DNA of 64,000 nt, from positions 62,001 through 126,000 of the forward strand of contig WIXG01000185.1 in NCBI GenBank assembly GCA_009869945.1. The letters are read 5' to 3'. This DNA comes from Mesaphorura yosii. Its lineage: Eukaryota > Arthropoda > Collembola > Poduromorpha > Tullbergiidae. Numbering within the stretch: position 1 is the stretch's first letter; the number at the start of each line of letters is the position of its first letter. Below the pieces are notes generated by a model, which saw nothing but the letters and a program-made list of their open reading frames with translations, had not been told where the DNA came from and made no database searches. This document shows positions 46,389 through 58,133 of the stretch, in pieces. The position numbers and the translations under genes were made by a program.

Positions 46389-49300
46389 CTTCCTGTTTGC
46401 AGGCTCTGTACCACCGAATTGGGACGAGGATTGGCAGCAGAGTCACAGTCACGGTGTCATTTTCACTTTCAGGCTGCGACTGCACACACAATAAAGCGAC
46501 GCTGTCGCACTTTAGTCACTCATTACAACTGCACTAATTAAGTCGGACGCCGTGTTTAGTGTTTATGCACTTGGGCCTTGAACTGGCGTGCGCGATCTTA
46601 GTTCTCAGCCCCACAAACAACTGTTTACTGTTTACTTCGCCGAACGCAGATAGCGCTTAAAATGCAACGTGAGACTGAAGATGTTCTCAATCAATTAGCA
46701 TTAGTACGAGAGGCCACACAACGCAACACACAAGTAGAAACGCATTGTGCTTGCAGGTGCAGCGACAGCGTGTGAAGAGAACGAGCAGAAGGGAGAGAAG
46801 CTGAGAAAAATGAAAATAAGGTCAATGCAAAAATTGCAGTTTAAATTCGCCAATACTCTGAAACTCTAAATGCACAGCACTGTTCTGCCTGCGTAAAGAA
46901 CTCGGCTTTTGCTTATGCTATTTGGTTGAAAAAGTTGTTTTGTCCCTCGTCACTTGCTCCTGAACCGCACTATGCAGTAAAATGTAAAATCCAAATTTTA
47001 CACAAATAAAACGTAGCAAAATACTTTACAAGAGTCTGAGTGAAAAACAAGAGTTAACTGCAGTTATCTCGTCAGTCAACGTGGACGAATGCGAATTAGA
47101 CTAAAGTAACGATGGGCTGAATTCAATCTTATTTATACGCGGCGATCGCGAGGCTAGGCGAGGAGAGGAGAGGATGCGCTACGCACCTGCCGATGATCGT
47201 CCAAGCCAAGATGACGGCAAAGATGCGATGTGCGATGCACGTTGACTGGTTCTATTATGTCTGAACCATTTATACGACTTTTAATTGCAATTAACATAAC
47301 AGGACTCTGGCTTGGCTTGGCTTAACTTGGCTTAACTTGACTTGACTAGGCGAGGCTATAATTAGTAAATTCATGACCGAACGTCGATCAATTCCAAGAT
47401 TAACTCTAACTGTAAATGCACATGTTGCATTGCAAATTGCATTGAATTGACGAATTTTGAGGCAAGGCAATGGTTAGCAATTACAGCTGGCGTTTGCTGT
47501 ATCCAAGCTCAAGTTCAAAGGCACATGCTAAAAATAACAGAATTTTATCTCTTCCTGTGCGATAACTTGGGTAATCATTCGTTTGCGACAAACACGCTAA
47601 GGCAAATGGCAGTTAGTCTCTCGACTGTGAAATTAAACCTCCTAAATTCTCTTCGTCTTCGTCGTCGTGAATGGCAGAAATAAGAAATTGTACAGTTGTA
47701 CAGTCGTAAAATGAAGATTCACAATTCACGGATTGGTGAATGGGCGAATTGATTGCCGTAATTTGCGTAATTATGCTGAGTCAAGACTCAAGACTGCCAG
47801 CCAGCCAGCCGGCTACGCTGAGACAAAAGAATTGGAAAAATTAAATCTTCGATGCGAGTTTTGACATTGACTTTTGTCTCATGCGGAAGGAGTTTGTAGT
47901 TTATGATGTGAAACGTATCTTTTACGGCGATCTCGTCGGTTTGAGTCATTCAGATGCATTCAATTCAGGGAAAGGGATGGAACCAAAAAGGATCGCGTCC
48001 TGTTGAAGGCTACCTGGAATTCTGTTATTGATTGAATTTCAGTTCATTTCATCATTTGTGCGCACACTGACAAAAGAAAAGAGGGGAAACTCTTGCAATT
48101 TGCACAAAGGGAATTGAACTTGTAAAATCTGCAGTCTGCTGCCTACCAACCCAGGCCGTTCCACAATGAGACTTGTCGTTGCAAATTGAGGATTGCAAAG
48201 CCTAAAATAGGTACTCGCCGTTTAATACTTGTTTTTATTGCTCTCACTACAAAAATACAGTCGTGTACTCTGAGTCGAAAATTACGACCGCCTTCAACGT
48301 ACGACGTCAAACCCTTTGCAGACAGGCCATAGCCATGGCGAAGGCATGGCTTCGGTCCGAGCCTATCATTATTATTACACCTTCCATGCCAAGTCCAAGA
48401 CGAGACGGCGAGAAAAGCTGAGTTATGATGATCCCAGCAAATGGGAACGCAATATCAACGAAATAATAATTAGCTTTTGAATAGTTTCTGTTTAGTTTGC
48501 AATTTCTCACGCTTATCGCTCTTCGAATTCGTATCAGAATTGATTCTGCATGTATGCGATGGCAAAAGAACCGTGCCATGATTCAAGAGGCCGTAGCAGC
48601 TGTCAGATCTTTCTCATTAACTGCTGAGGTTATAATTTTTATATTTTGCACAATGGTTGGGTCGGTTTCACCACAACAAAACAGAATTCATTCATCCGTC
48701 GCCCATAAAATCGCAAATGGCAAATAGCAGACTCATAAAAATGCGCGACTCTCATAATGGGGCGACTGAGCAGTGCAAAAATGGACATAAATCAAACGTT
48801 TCCCTTGCAGGCAGCCAGAAGAGCAGGGTTTTATTCCTTTCTGTGGAGCCCTTCATCTATTGCGACAGAACTGCGGCGAGACAAGGCAGGAGAACCGGGA
48901 CGAGACGAGATGAGTTGATGATTTCTCATTATTACGAACGAGTTGCATTGCTTTTTACGCGCATTAGTGCAAAAGAGAAGGGTTCAATTTGCTAAAATAT
49001 TCCTACAACAGCCGAAAGTGAAACTCGGCTCGGGTCGTGAAACTCATAAACTCAGACTGCAATTCTGCAATCCGACTGTATTGTTCAGAGAAGACGCTCA
49101 GTGTGTTCCATAAGATCAACATCAACACAAGACGACTGTGAGTGTTCCTGAAGTTGGAATTCGACTCGGTTTGCAGCCGTGAACTGTGAAAGATCCCAGG
49201 TAAGACCGAATTTGTTATTTTCGCTGGAGCTTGAGCCTGCATCAAAAGCCATACTTCACGGGCGCAGTCGGTAAATCCTGTTGTTTGTCCATTTCTCTTC

Positions 49301-49596
49301 GTAAAGTACGCATCGCACTCGTAACAGACCAAAAGTGTTCAACATCGGCAAATTTATGGCCACTAGTCTCGGCTTATCTTGCTCATAATTTCCCTCTGTT
49401 TGTCCAGCTGTCCCACGGCCTTAAATTGGAAAACAATTCAAAAACATTCCAAATCTACTCATTTTGCAAATACTTGTCTGCGCTTGACGCCCGTACTTCA
49501 GCTTCACATTCGCTATATTCAAAGAAAGGTTAGCCAACTGTGCTTCCTGTCTCTTTGTACTGCCTAATTTTCATCCAAAATTTTAGACTGACTGAG
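46389..49596. other. long intergenic stretch
   Basis: About 3.2 kb without a gene I can support. It should hold the divergent promoters of the PLAT lipase (-) and the GH144 gene (+). An AG (TTTTAG) 12 bp before the GH144 ATG suggests a 5' UTR intron there. Apart from the tandem repeat listed separately, only chance ORFs occur. Confidence 0.4.
47306..47350. repeat. short tandem repeat, CTTGGCTTGG-like 10-mers
   Basis: Four and a half imperfect 10-bp units alternating CTTGG and CTTAA/CTTGA. Simple repeat in intergenic DNA. Confidence 0.6.
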
Positions 49597-51018
49597 ATGG
49601 CCATTCTGCGATTCGCACCATTCCTTTGTTTTCTGCTTGCTTCGAGCGGCTTCTCCGGGACAACGGAGCCATCGCCATCAACAACCGAAGAAAGCGGAGT
49701 TGGCTGGCTTGCCATGACTGAACCATCCAAGCCGAGAGTCAGCCAAGAAGACGAAGAATTTCTGGACGAAGTTGAGCGAGCCGCCTTCTATTTCTTCTGG
49801 GTAAACGCCCACCCTGAGACTGGACTCGTCCTCGATCGCGTGAACGCGATTCGCGGGAGTGACACCCGCGAAACAGCTAGCATCTCTGCCACCGCATTCG
49901 GCCTCGTTGCCCTTGCGATCGGGTACGAGCGCGAGTACGAAGACCGGGACGAGATCTTCAAGCGCATCGAGCTCACAATGCAATACTTTGCTGATCGTGA
50001 AGTGGACGGCCACGAAGGGTTCTTCTACCACCTCGTCAACGCCAGCAACGGAGAACGAGTGTGGAACTCAGAAATCTCCTCCATCGATATGGCGCTTCTC
50101 GTGGCTGCAGCGCTGACCGTCGGACATTACTTTGAGAAATACGATCAGATCATCGGGATGGCCGAGCAGATCTTCGACGATGTGAACTACAAGTGGATGC
50201 TGAACGAAACCAATGTGCTGCGCATGACTTGGACGCCCGAGCACGAGTTTGGAGAGCCTGCATGGGACCGGTACTCTGAGCTTATGGTCCTGCTTCTGCA
50301 GGGAGTTGGCTCGCTCACAAATCCCATTCCACCCGAGACCTGGCACGCGATATCGCGCAACATGACAACGTACGAGAACTACACGTACATTGATGGTCAT
50401 GGCCCGCTTTTCAGACATCAGTATTCGCACGCCTTTATCGACTTCCGTGGACGACATGATAAGTACGCCGACTACTTTGAGAACTCGGTGCTGGCCACCA
50501 AGGCACACAAAGCGTACTGCGTCAACGAACTGAGCCAAACCCACCCGTCGTACGGTGAAAATTTTTGGGGTGTCATGGCTCCGCACTCTCCTTACAACCA
50601 CGACGCATGGAGCGGACCACAGATTTACGGGCACCCGGCCGGAGAGATTGTGCCTTGTGTCGCAGGTGGCTCGATTCCATTCCTGCCGAAGGAAACGATC
50701 GCTGTCTTGCGCAACGTGCGCTACAACTTCAAGCACCTGGCCTGGGGTGAGTATGGATTCGTCGACGCTTTCAACCCGCAGAGCGAGTGGACCGACGAGG
50801 ACGTCATCGGAGCTAACGTCGGGATCACCATGCTGATGGCCGAAAACTACCGCACGGAGTTTGTCTGGAAGCACTACATGGCAGACGAGCACGTGGAGAG
50901 ATCTATGCGACTGGTCGGGTTTTCTGATGCAGGATGCCTGCAAGCGGCTTGGTTTCTGGCGCTGATCATCGCGATTGCCATCAGCCTCGCGCATTATATC
51001 ACTGGCTGCAATTTTTAA
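49597..51018 (+). CDS. GH144/glycoamylase-like glycoside hydrolase, intronless, bacterial type
   Basis: A single uninterrupted 1,422-bp frame encodes 473 residues, in a region where every other gene of this size has introns. A eukaryotic signal peptide (MAILRFAPFLCFLLASSGFSG) and a Ser/Thr linker precede a glycoamylase-like domain (about 55-445), known from bacterial GH144 endo-beta-1,2-glucanases and periplasmic relatives. Its conserved blocks are in order: AAFYFFWVNAHPETGLVLDR, ASISATAFGLVALAIG, GFFYHLVN, RVWNSEISSIDMALLVAA, GPLFRHQYSHAFIDFRG, YFENSVLATKAHKAYC, YGENFWG, WGEYGFVDAFNP and MLMAENYRTEFVWK. The conserved acidic residues of the E-x-SSID and FVDAFN blocks are kept. A C-terminal hydrophobic segment (AAWFLALIIAIAISLAHYI) probably anchors it. 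Codon use is visibly more GC-rich than in neighbours. It probably cleaves bacterial or plant-derived glucans in the gut; acquisition from bacteria is inferred. Confidence 0.88.
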   Translation: MAILRFAPFLCFLLASSGFSGTTEPSPSTTEESGVGWLAMTEPSKPRVSQEDEEFLDEVERAAFYFFWVNAHPETGLVLDRVNAIRGSDTRETASISATAFGLVALAIGYEREYEDRDEIFKRIELTMQYFADREVDGHEGFFYHLVNASNGERVWNSEISSIDMALLVAAALTVGHYFEKYDQIIGMAEQIFDDVNYKWMLNETNVLRMTWTPEHEFGEPAWDRYSELMVLLLQGVGSLTNPIPPETWHAISRNMTTYENYTYIDGHGPLFRHQYSHAFIDFRGRHDKYADYFENSVLATKAHKAYCVNELSQTHPSYGENFWGVMAPHSPYNHDAWSGPQIYGHPAGEIVPCVAGGSIPFLPKETIAVLRNVRYNFKHLAWGEYGFVDAFNPQSEWTDEDVIGANVGITMLMAENYRTEFVWKHYMADEHVERSMRLVGFSDAGCLQAAWFLALIIAIAISLAHYITGCNF

Positions 51019-51534
51019 ACCAATTTTGTCATGCTGTCATCGTGTCGAGCCTCTGAATGAGAGCTGCATTAATTTTTTTTTTGTTCTCCAGTAAGTCGAA
51101 TGGCAAACAAGTTACTTAAATAATGACAAATGTACTTGTCAACTATTTTTATCGTGTGGGAATAAAGGTGAAGGGCTTAAATTGGGATTTTTGCAACATA
51201 CCACTTTTGTCGTTTCATAATTCCCGTGAGCTCAGATTTCATATTTCAGCACACGAGGAATTCTCAACTTTCGAGTGGTTGTCACCTGCCAACTGCGCGC
51301 AGCATCAAATCGGCTGCAGAACTTGACCATTGCTCGGCTCATTGTCACTGTCAATAGCAAATCCCCAGCAATTTAACAGGAAAATCCATGGGCTTGCATG
51401 AACTTGTGGTTGGTTGATTCGAGAATGTTTGTCGTGATTGCAGGAAAGATAAAGTCCTAGTTCAGTTGACAAGTTGAGGCACGGTAGGTTTCATTGTCTT
51501 TTTTGACATCGAAGAGTAGACAGCAATATAGAAC
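51019..51534. other. intergenic
   Basis: About 500 bp between two plus-strand genes, with no further gene seen; includes the carboxylesterase promoter. Confidence 0.45.
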
Positions 51535-53622
51535 ATGGCACGCATTGCACTTCCTCTGTGTGTTCTGTTCGCCAGCGGGTTGGCCCTCTCCGCGGCAGTG
51601 GAGACGAAATTCGACTTGAACACGTTGGAGTCGATGGTCAAATCGCTGGGCAGAGCCATCGGACACCACGACGACGGGGCGCCTGGCACGCGAGAAGATG
51701 TGTTCGTGACTATCCGAAACGGAACGCTTCGAGGCTTCACCGGAGTGTCGACCAACAACACCAGAACCGTTTACAAATACAAAGGGATCCCTTACGCTCA
51801 ACCACCAGTGGGCTCGCTCAGATTCCATCCGCCCCAGCCCCTCGTCGACGGATGGGGCGATGAGATCCGGGATGCGACCCAGACTCCGCCCGCATGCGCC
51901 CAGTTTTTAACCGCCCTGACACCGCCCAGCGAGGACTGTCTGTACCTGAACGTGTACACTCCAAAGGCACCCGAAGACACGGCGGAGAAACTGCCAGTCA
52001 TGTTCTTCATTCACGGTGGCGGGTTCATATTCGGTGACTCGGTGCTTTACGGACCGGCTCGTCTCCTGCAGCAGGATGTCGTCTTTGTGACCATTCACTA
52101 CAGACTTGGGGCACTGGGTACGTGAAAACTTTCCGATGTACTAGCAGAAGCAGAATGCTTATTGTATACATTGGCAGGATTTTTGTCCACTGGCGACGGA
52201 GTCGTGCCAGGCAATAACGGCATGAAGGACATCGTTCAAGGTTTGCGATGGGTTCGGGACAATATCGAGGCATTTGGCGGTGACCCAAATCAGGTCACCG
52301 TCTTCGGGGAGTCCGCAGGCGCCGTCGCCTCCATTCTGCTCCTTCTTTCGCCAATGTCAAACGGCCTCTTCCATCGCGTCATTGCTCAGTCAGGCACTCC
52401 ACTCACCGCCTGGGGAATGGACATCCATCCGTGGGAGTCGGCACAAAAATACGCGGCAAGAGTCAACTGCCCTACAGACACCAGCACAAGACTCGTGTAC
52501 TGCTTGAGAGAAAAGCCGTGGCAGGAACTGGCAGAGGCAAACTTCTGGCAAATTGTAAGTATTTTCGTGCGCAATCCGAGAGACGTGGGTTCCAATCCTT
52601 TACGAGCCATTTAATATTGTTTCCATGTTCGGTCACCTTCCAGGCCAACAATGTGGCCAATCTCTACTTGAACTTTGACACAACAACACCCGTCATTGAG
52701 CCCGACTTCCCCGGAGCATTCTTGACACGAGATCCACTGGTCATCATGAGAGATGGACCCGTTCCAGATATTCCAGTTATGATGTAAGATTGTGGAGAAA
52801 TCCCGCAAGAGCTTACAGCATTCCTTCTTCATTCATAATTTTAACTTCCATTTGATTCAGTGGAGCGTTGCAACACGAAGCATCGATCGTTCTCGGAGCA
52901 GCATACTCTTTGAATCTTCAACCAAATAACAGAACTGATGACCCGTACTTTATCCGTGAGGAGCTGCTGCCCACATTGGTCAAGGCGCTGGGACCAGACG
53001 AGGTTGAGACGAGTGGGGCTCCGCTCACAAATGCAGTCGCTCTCGCTTTCCTGCCGATCCCGATGCCCGACAACTTCACGTTAGTCATGGAAGGCTTGGT
53101 TGACATGTTGAGCGTGGCGCTTTTTAAGGCGCCCGTTCAACGCACGGCCGACTTCCTCAGTCGGCGACTGTCAAACGTATACCTCTACTCAATGGAGTAC
53201 TACGGCTTCAACTCGCTCTGGACATTCCTCTTTGACATGCTTTCGGCGATTGGAGGAGCAAAGCCGCCTCCATTCAAACACGGGATGATGCATGCGGACG
53301 ACCTGCAGTACCTTTTCACCCTTCCAGCAGTCATTGTGGGCAACGACAGGAGATTTTCAGACAAGCTAGTCAAAATCTGGACCGACATGGCAAAGACAGG
53401 GTAAGCCAATTGCTTTGGCAGTTCGAATAGAAGTAAAGAAGCAAGCGGATAGTGATAATTTGATTCGTGTGCAGAAATCCAACTCCCAATCCGTCCACTG
53501 AGATTCCAGCGTGGCCAAGGTTCCAGCTTTCCGATCAGCAGTACTACCGACTGGCACTGCAGCCTGAAGTTCGGGCCAATTACGCGGCTTCTTGGCGAAA
53601 AGGGTATTCCGACATGAATTAA
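51535..53622 (+). CDS. secreted carboxylesterase (type-B, COesterase family)
   Basis: Exons 51535-52117, 52178-52554, 52644-52783, 52861-53400, 53475-53622 encode 595 residues. A signal peptide (MARIALPLCVLFASGLALSA) is followed by the type-B carboxylesterase fold: YKGIPYAQPPVGSLRFHPPQ, SEDCLYLNVYTP, oxyanion-hole FIHGGGF, and the nucleophile elbow GESAGA. The acidic triad member is the Glu in GALQHEAS and the His lies in MMHADDLQYLF, so it should be catalytically competent. There is no C-terminal transmembrane helix and no neuroligin-like features. Arthropod relatives hydrolyse dietary esters, juvenile hormone, pheromones or xenobiotics; the substrate cannot be told from sequence. An AATAAA follows about 50 bp after the stop, and the next gene converges on it. 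Confidence 0.92.
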
Positions 53623-53858
53623 GGACAGACCGCTCAAATAACGTTGTGTAAATCAAGATTAAACCGGGCTAAATAAAATTGATCATGATCAGAAAGGTCA
53701 AATTGTTTCTTTGGCATTTTAAATTGCTCACAATGGTACTAGAGAAGAAATAACAATGTTGAAGAATTTTCAACTAAAGCCATATAGACTTCATAATTTC
53801 AGAGTTTGGGCCGGAATCTTCGGCTCTTGCTTCGCTGCAGGCACAGATCAAAACATAT

Positions 53859-56800
53859 CTAACCGCCCCAGCCGGTGCCAGCCGATGAATGGCTGATGGT
53901 TGTCCACCCTTGCGGGCTTGGTGAGCGGCTGACACCCGCTCCACCACTGCCCGGGCGATTGGGCCAATTCCAAGCTCCTCCGCTGCTATTCGGGAAGTTT
54001 GTTCCTCCACCGCCAAAACTCGGCTGATTGGGTTGACTCCACCAGGGTCCACTCCCACCTGAGCCAGTCGGAGGTTGACGCTGACGACTTGGCTGTCTCG
54101 GCGGCTGTCCAAAATCAATCGGCCCACGGCCACCGTTCGCCATTTGCGAGGGCGAAGGTGGCCTTGACGTGCTGGGTGAACTGCTTGTCGAAGACGGTCT
54201 GCTTTCGGCCGGTATTACCTCGATGCCTGATGGGGCGCCACCTTCTCTCACAGTTGTTTGGTCGATGTGAAAAATACGAACCTGAAGTAAGCTCCACTGT
54301 AATCTCGACTTCAAGACGGAAGTCTGCCCGCTAAGTTACTTTTTACCTGTGTCGCTTTGGAATTGGGGACCCCACGAATGAAATGGTCCAGATCCTTGAC
54401 TACTGCATTGCCCTCACGTCTTCCATGCCGATCGAAAGGGTATCCCATTGCACGAGCGTCGGGGTAAAGTTCATCCAAAAGTCCACAGTACGAGATTGAC
54501 TCCTTGCAGCCTTGACGCTGGCCTTCAGTGGTCCGATTCTTTCTCGCCACTGCATCCTTCGTCGCATCCGTCACAATAACGTACAGATCAAAGACGACTC
54601 CAGTTGCGCTTCCCTTCGGAAGAAGCAGGTGTTGTGGCCAACCGCATCCACAAACAGATTGCGAAGCCGTCGGGCTCTCAGCCTGTCGTTCCAACTCACG
54701 GAAACTTTGCTCCCAGGGAATCGTGACTGAAGAGTCCTCCGAAGATCTGTTGATTACGTTGTCACCTTGTCTCACTGAAACCAAACAATGAAATTACCAA
54801 AGCTCATTCAAAGAAATGAACACCGATAAATTACGGGTAGTTGCGAATTTGTCCATCTCAAAGAAGAGTAGGCGCTGTTCCTGGTACGTGAATCTTGCTT
54901 TATGTTCGTTGAATCTCGGTGCCATGAAAATTCGAACGGTCCCTTGTCTTTGCGGGCCAGCATTGTTCACCTGAACAGTTCACAAATTAATATAGCGTCG
55001 GAGGAAGTACGAATTAGCTGGCTAATTTCTAGGGCGACGTCCTAACTTACAAGTATTCTGTAAGAAAAGTTCTCATGGTTCAAGTGAGTGACGCGAGCCC
55101 ACACAGGGCCAAGGTTGTTCATGTTTGTCCGTCCAAAATCGACGCCACGGGACAAATCAATGTCGCTTTGCATCCAGCTTGTGTACAACGTATTTCTCTC
55201 GCCTCTGTTTGGAGTTTGGACCGAAATCTCTGAAACTTTGATGCCTTGCCATCCAAGCTGTGAGTAAATCATAAGGTGTCATAACTTTCCGGCATAGATG
55301 TGTACAGTACCTCATCGGAAGTGTATGGTTTAATTGTCCCCTTGTACTTGTCGAAGATGTTATCAATGTATTTGTGCCAACGATAGAACACCGGATCTCG
55401 CATGGCCGTCGATGAATCGCCCATAACACCAATGTTTTCCTATTGTCAATTTTGAATGTAACAGAAGAGGAATGTGAGACAGCTCACGATGCGTTGGAAT
55501 GCACGCAGCACAAAATTTTATGGCTACTGACTTACTTTGTGTCTGAATTTCGGGTCGTGTGAACACGCGATGAGAATATGCCCATCGTTGTGAAAATCTC
55601 CGTAAAATTGTCTATTTGGAGTCAAGTCCGAAGCTTCGACAAGATCGCCAAGCACATCGATGCCTTTCTCGACGGTCAGTTGAATCCGTTCATTATTCTG
55701 AGCCTGCCCAGTCACCATCGCCGATTATTAAAACCATTAACTCGAAAATTGTTGCAAATTACCCCAATCACGACTCCGGTGTCGATTGCCTCAAGAATAC
55801 GATCACGCCACTTTTTCATATTTTCTATCTCAGCCTGAAATGGGGCACGTGTATCTGCCATTCGCTCGACGCTCTAAGGACAAGCAACCGATTACTCCTG
55901 ATGAATGCATCTGCTACTGAACGCTGATTGTATTAAGAAAATGCACGCACGGAAAGCTTGGTATTTTCCTGTCTGGCGCCCCAAACTCGCCCAGAATTTG
56001 TGTTGTACAATTTGGGGAAGTATCCCTCAGCAATCGCTTCGCTAATATCCTCGAGACGTCTAGTGCGGGCCAACCCATTGCAGAGACGCTCAGCTTCGTA
56101 TCTGAATTATAAAGGAACAGCATTACTTTCTTAGTAACTTTCCAGCCTCGCGCCTAATGTCACTAATGCGTACCTTGCCAGCATGTCATGGTGCATGTAG
56201 TAGAATAATTCTCCTTTTCTGTCCCGTTCTCCCTTCGCTGAAGTTGTGGGGTAAATCAAATGCCAGTGCCAATGATGAGAGTTCACGCCCAAATCTTCAC
56301 GCCAGTAGGACACGAGATTCTCCGGGTTTGAATCATTGCCAGTAAAATTGCGGTCCACCATAATCAGTGACTGTAAATGCAAGGTAGAAGTATAAATGTT
56401 ATTCGAGTACAAAGTTAATCTTTCTGAATGTCAGAACCACGTGGGCTTACGCGATCCTGCTGAGGTATGATCGCCTGCTTCTGGGCCGTACGAATGACAT
56501 CTGGGCTCAAGAATTGGTCGGGTGCAATTTCCCAGAAGGCTGGAATTCGAAATCCTTTCATATCAGTCCGGCGGAGGCAGGACGAGGCAAACGCAAAGAT
56601 AAACAGTCTGGGATTTATCATCTCGCTGTCTCGACACGTGCAGCTCATGGACAGGAAGTCCTCCAGATTTGATTGTTCTACAAGAAAAGAGTGATAAGCA
56701 AAGTCATTATAATAGCATGGAAGAAGCGAGTCGATGAATGGTTTTAGTTTGACTTACGCATTAGAATCTTTTTGAGTTCTTCAGCCGCTTGTCGATGCGA

Positions 56801-57144
56801 CGGTACGAAGTACGAGAAAATGGCGCTTTTGGGGCACGATCTTCCAATGTTCCCTAGGTTTGGCTTTTGTCGAGGCGCTTGCACCGTGAAGGCGGTTGCA
56901 CCGGAGCCCATTGTTTTCCTAAACTCGTTCGCAGCATGTTGAAGACTGGCTGACTGCAGTCAAAGTAAAACGGACCTGAAGTTAAGAATGAATGGAAGTC
57001 TTGCTTCGACGAACGCCATCAACTCACCAGACTATCGATGGGGACATTGTAGTACATGTTATTTGCGCCTCGAGGACCGAAGTACAGCGGTTCCCCGACA
57101 CGCTCAAACAAGTACATAAATTGAGATTGCAGATTTTGATTCAT
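53859..57144 (-). CDS. PPO: prophenoloxidase (tyrosinase-type haemocyanin family)
   Basis: Twelve exons: 57144-57028, 56953-56758, 56677-56451, 56370-56174, 56101-55951, 55873-55763, 55703-55536, 55439-55311, 55257-55051, 54970-54835, 54774-54347, 54281-53859; 829 residues. The haemocyanin superfamily order is complete. The N domain has MYLFERVGEPLYFGPRG and SYFVPSHRQAA. Copper A is in HHWHWHLIYP with the third His in GELFYYMHHDM; copper B is in FHNDGHILIACSHDP with the third His in FYRWHKYID. The C domain carries the thioester-like GCGWPQH and AMGYPFDR. No signal peptide is present, as usual for prophenoloxidases released by cell lysis. The enzyme oxidises phenols to quinones in melanisation and sclerotisation. 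The final exon adds about 115 residues beyond the normal end, rich in Gly, Pro, Ser and Trp. The first, 39-residue exon was recognised only from its similarity. Confidence 0.93.
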
Positions 57145-58133
57145 TTTGAATTGATGGTGGCCCTGATCTTTAAAATGGATAAGATGATATTAACTTTACA
57201 AGACTCCTGACGTCTGATTTTTTTATTCTCGAACCCTGTTGCTTGGTAGCCTGAACGGACGAAGTTCTCCCAATTCTTGTCTACCAGCGAAGAATTTGCT
57301 GAATGACTTGCTGGAAGTTTGTTAGGTGCCGCAGCAGTTTTTGCATTTCATAAATAGAGGAAGGAAACGAACAAAAATTAGCTATCGTGTATTTCCGCAC
57401 AAAGCGCAGTTTAAGTCTCTTCTTTAGTCGAGTGGTGACGGAATCACAAGAACAATGTAGTCATCAGTCGGCGTTGGTTTCAGCATCCTTCTTCATGTAC
57501 CTTCGTTCGCTTTGACCACTTTGCAGCGTTTTAATTTTGAGCTCTACTCGAATCAAATCGTTATTATGAAGTCTGGTAACAACCTCCAGGAAAACTGCGG
57601 TGCAAAAATTTATTTTCGGCATCGACGGATTTCCGCCTGAACTCTAAGTCATAGACAATTGCATGGAAACTACAATTCGATGCTGCTGTGAATAAATTTC
57701 CAATTGCAGCTAAGGCCCTTTCCATTGAAGTAACCAGACTCGTGTTGAGGTCTGAGATACCCACACGGCTACAAACGTGGAAACTCAAACCGAAAAATTG
57801 TGATGGGGCATATAATGAATGTCTGAAGCACGCACGGAATGACTATGAAAAATAATGGAAAAGTTTGACCTCGTCAAGAAGACCATGTGGAGAATTTTAT
57901 CGTCTTTATTTTGAAAACGCTGACATAGAAAGACAACTTGTTTTCGTACTGTTACGAGTCCGAAGGTTATAGTTCAGCACTGCCATTATTATTATTATCA
58001 TATAACTTTCGCGTGTTATGTCGGGTTTGCTCTCGCGGCGAGATTCCTTTGAAACCTTTCCTATATGCAGTAGTTAACATGACAAGGGCAGACATCTATA
58101 CTAACTGAATCATATGCCACGTCATGCCTAAGT
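57145..58133. other. intergenic
   Basis: About 1 kb with no supported gene. An ATTATTATTATTATC simple repeat lies near 57984-58000. Confidence 0.45.

Noticed and set aside
50068-50994. 308-codon minus-strand frame opposite the GH144 gene
   Set aside because: It is the shadow of a GC-biased intronless gene; its translation shows no family similarity.
52556-52612. Pol III B-box-like GTGGGTTCCAATCC inside the carboxylesterase intron
   Set aside because: No A box or cloverleaf can be drawn around it; at most a worn piece of a tRNA-derived repeat.
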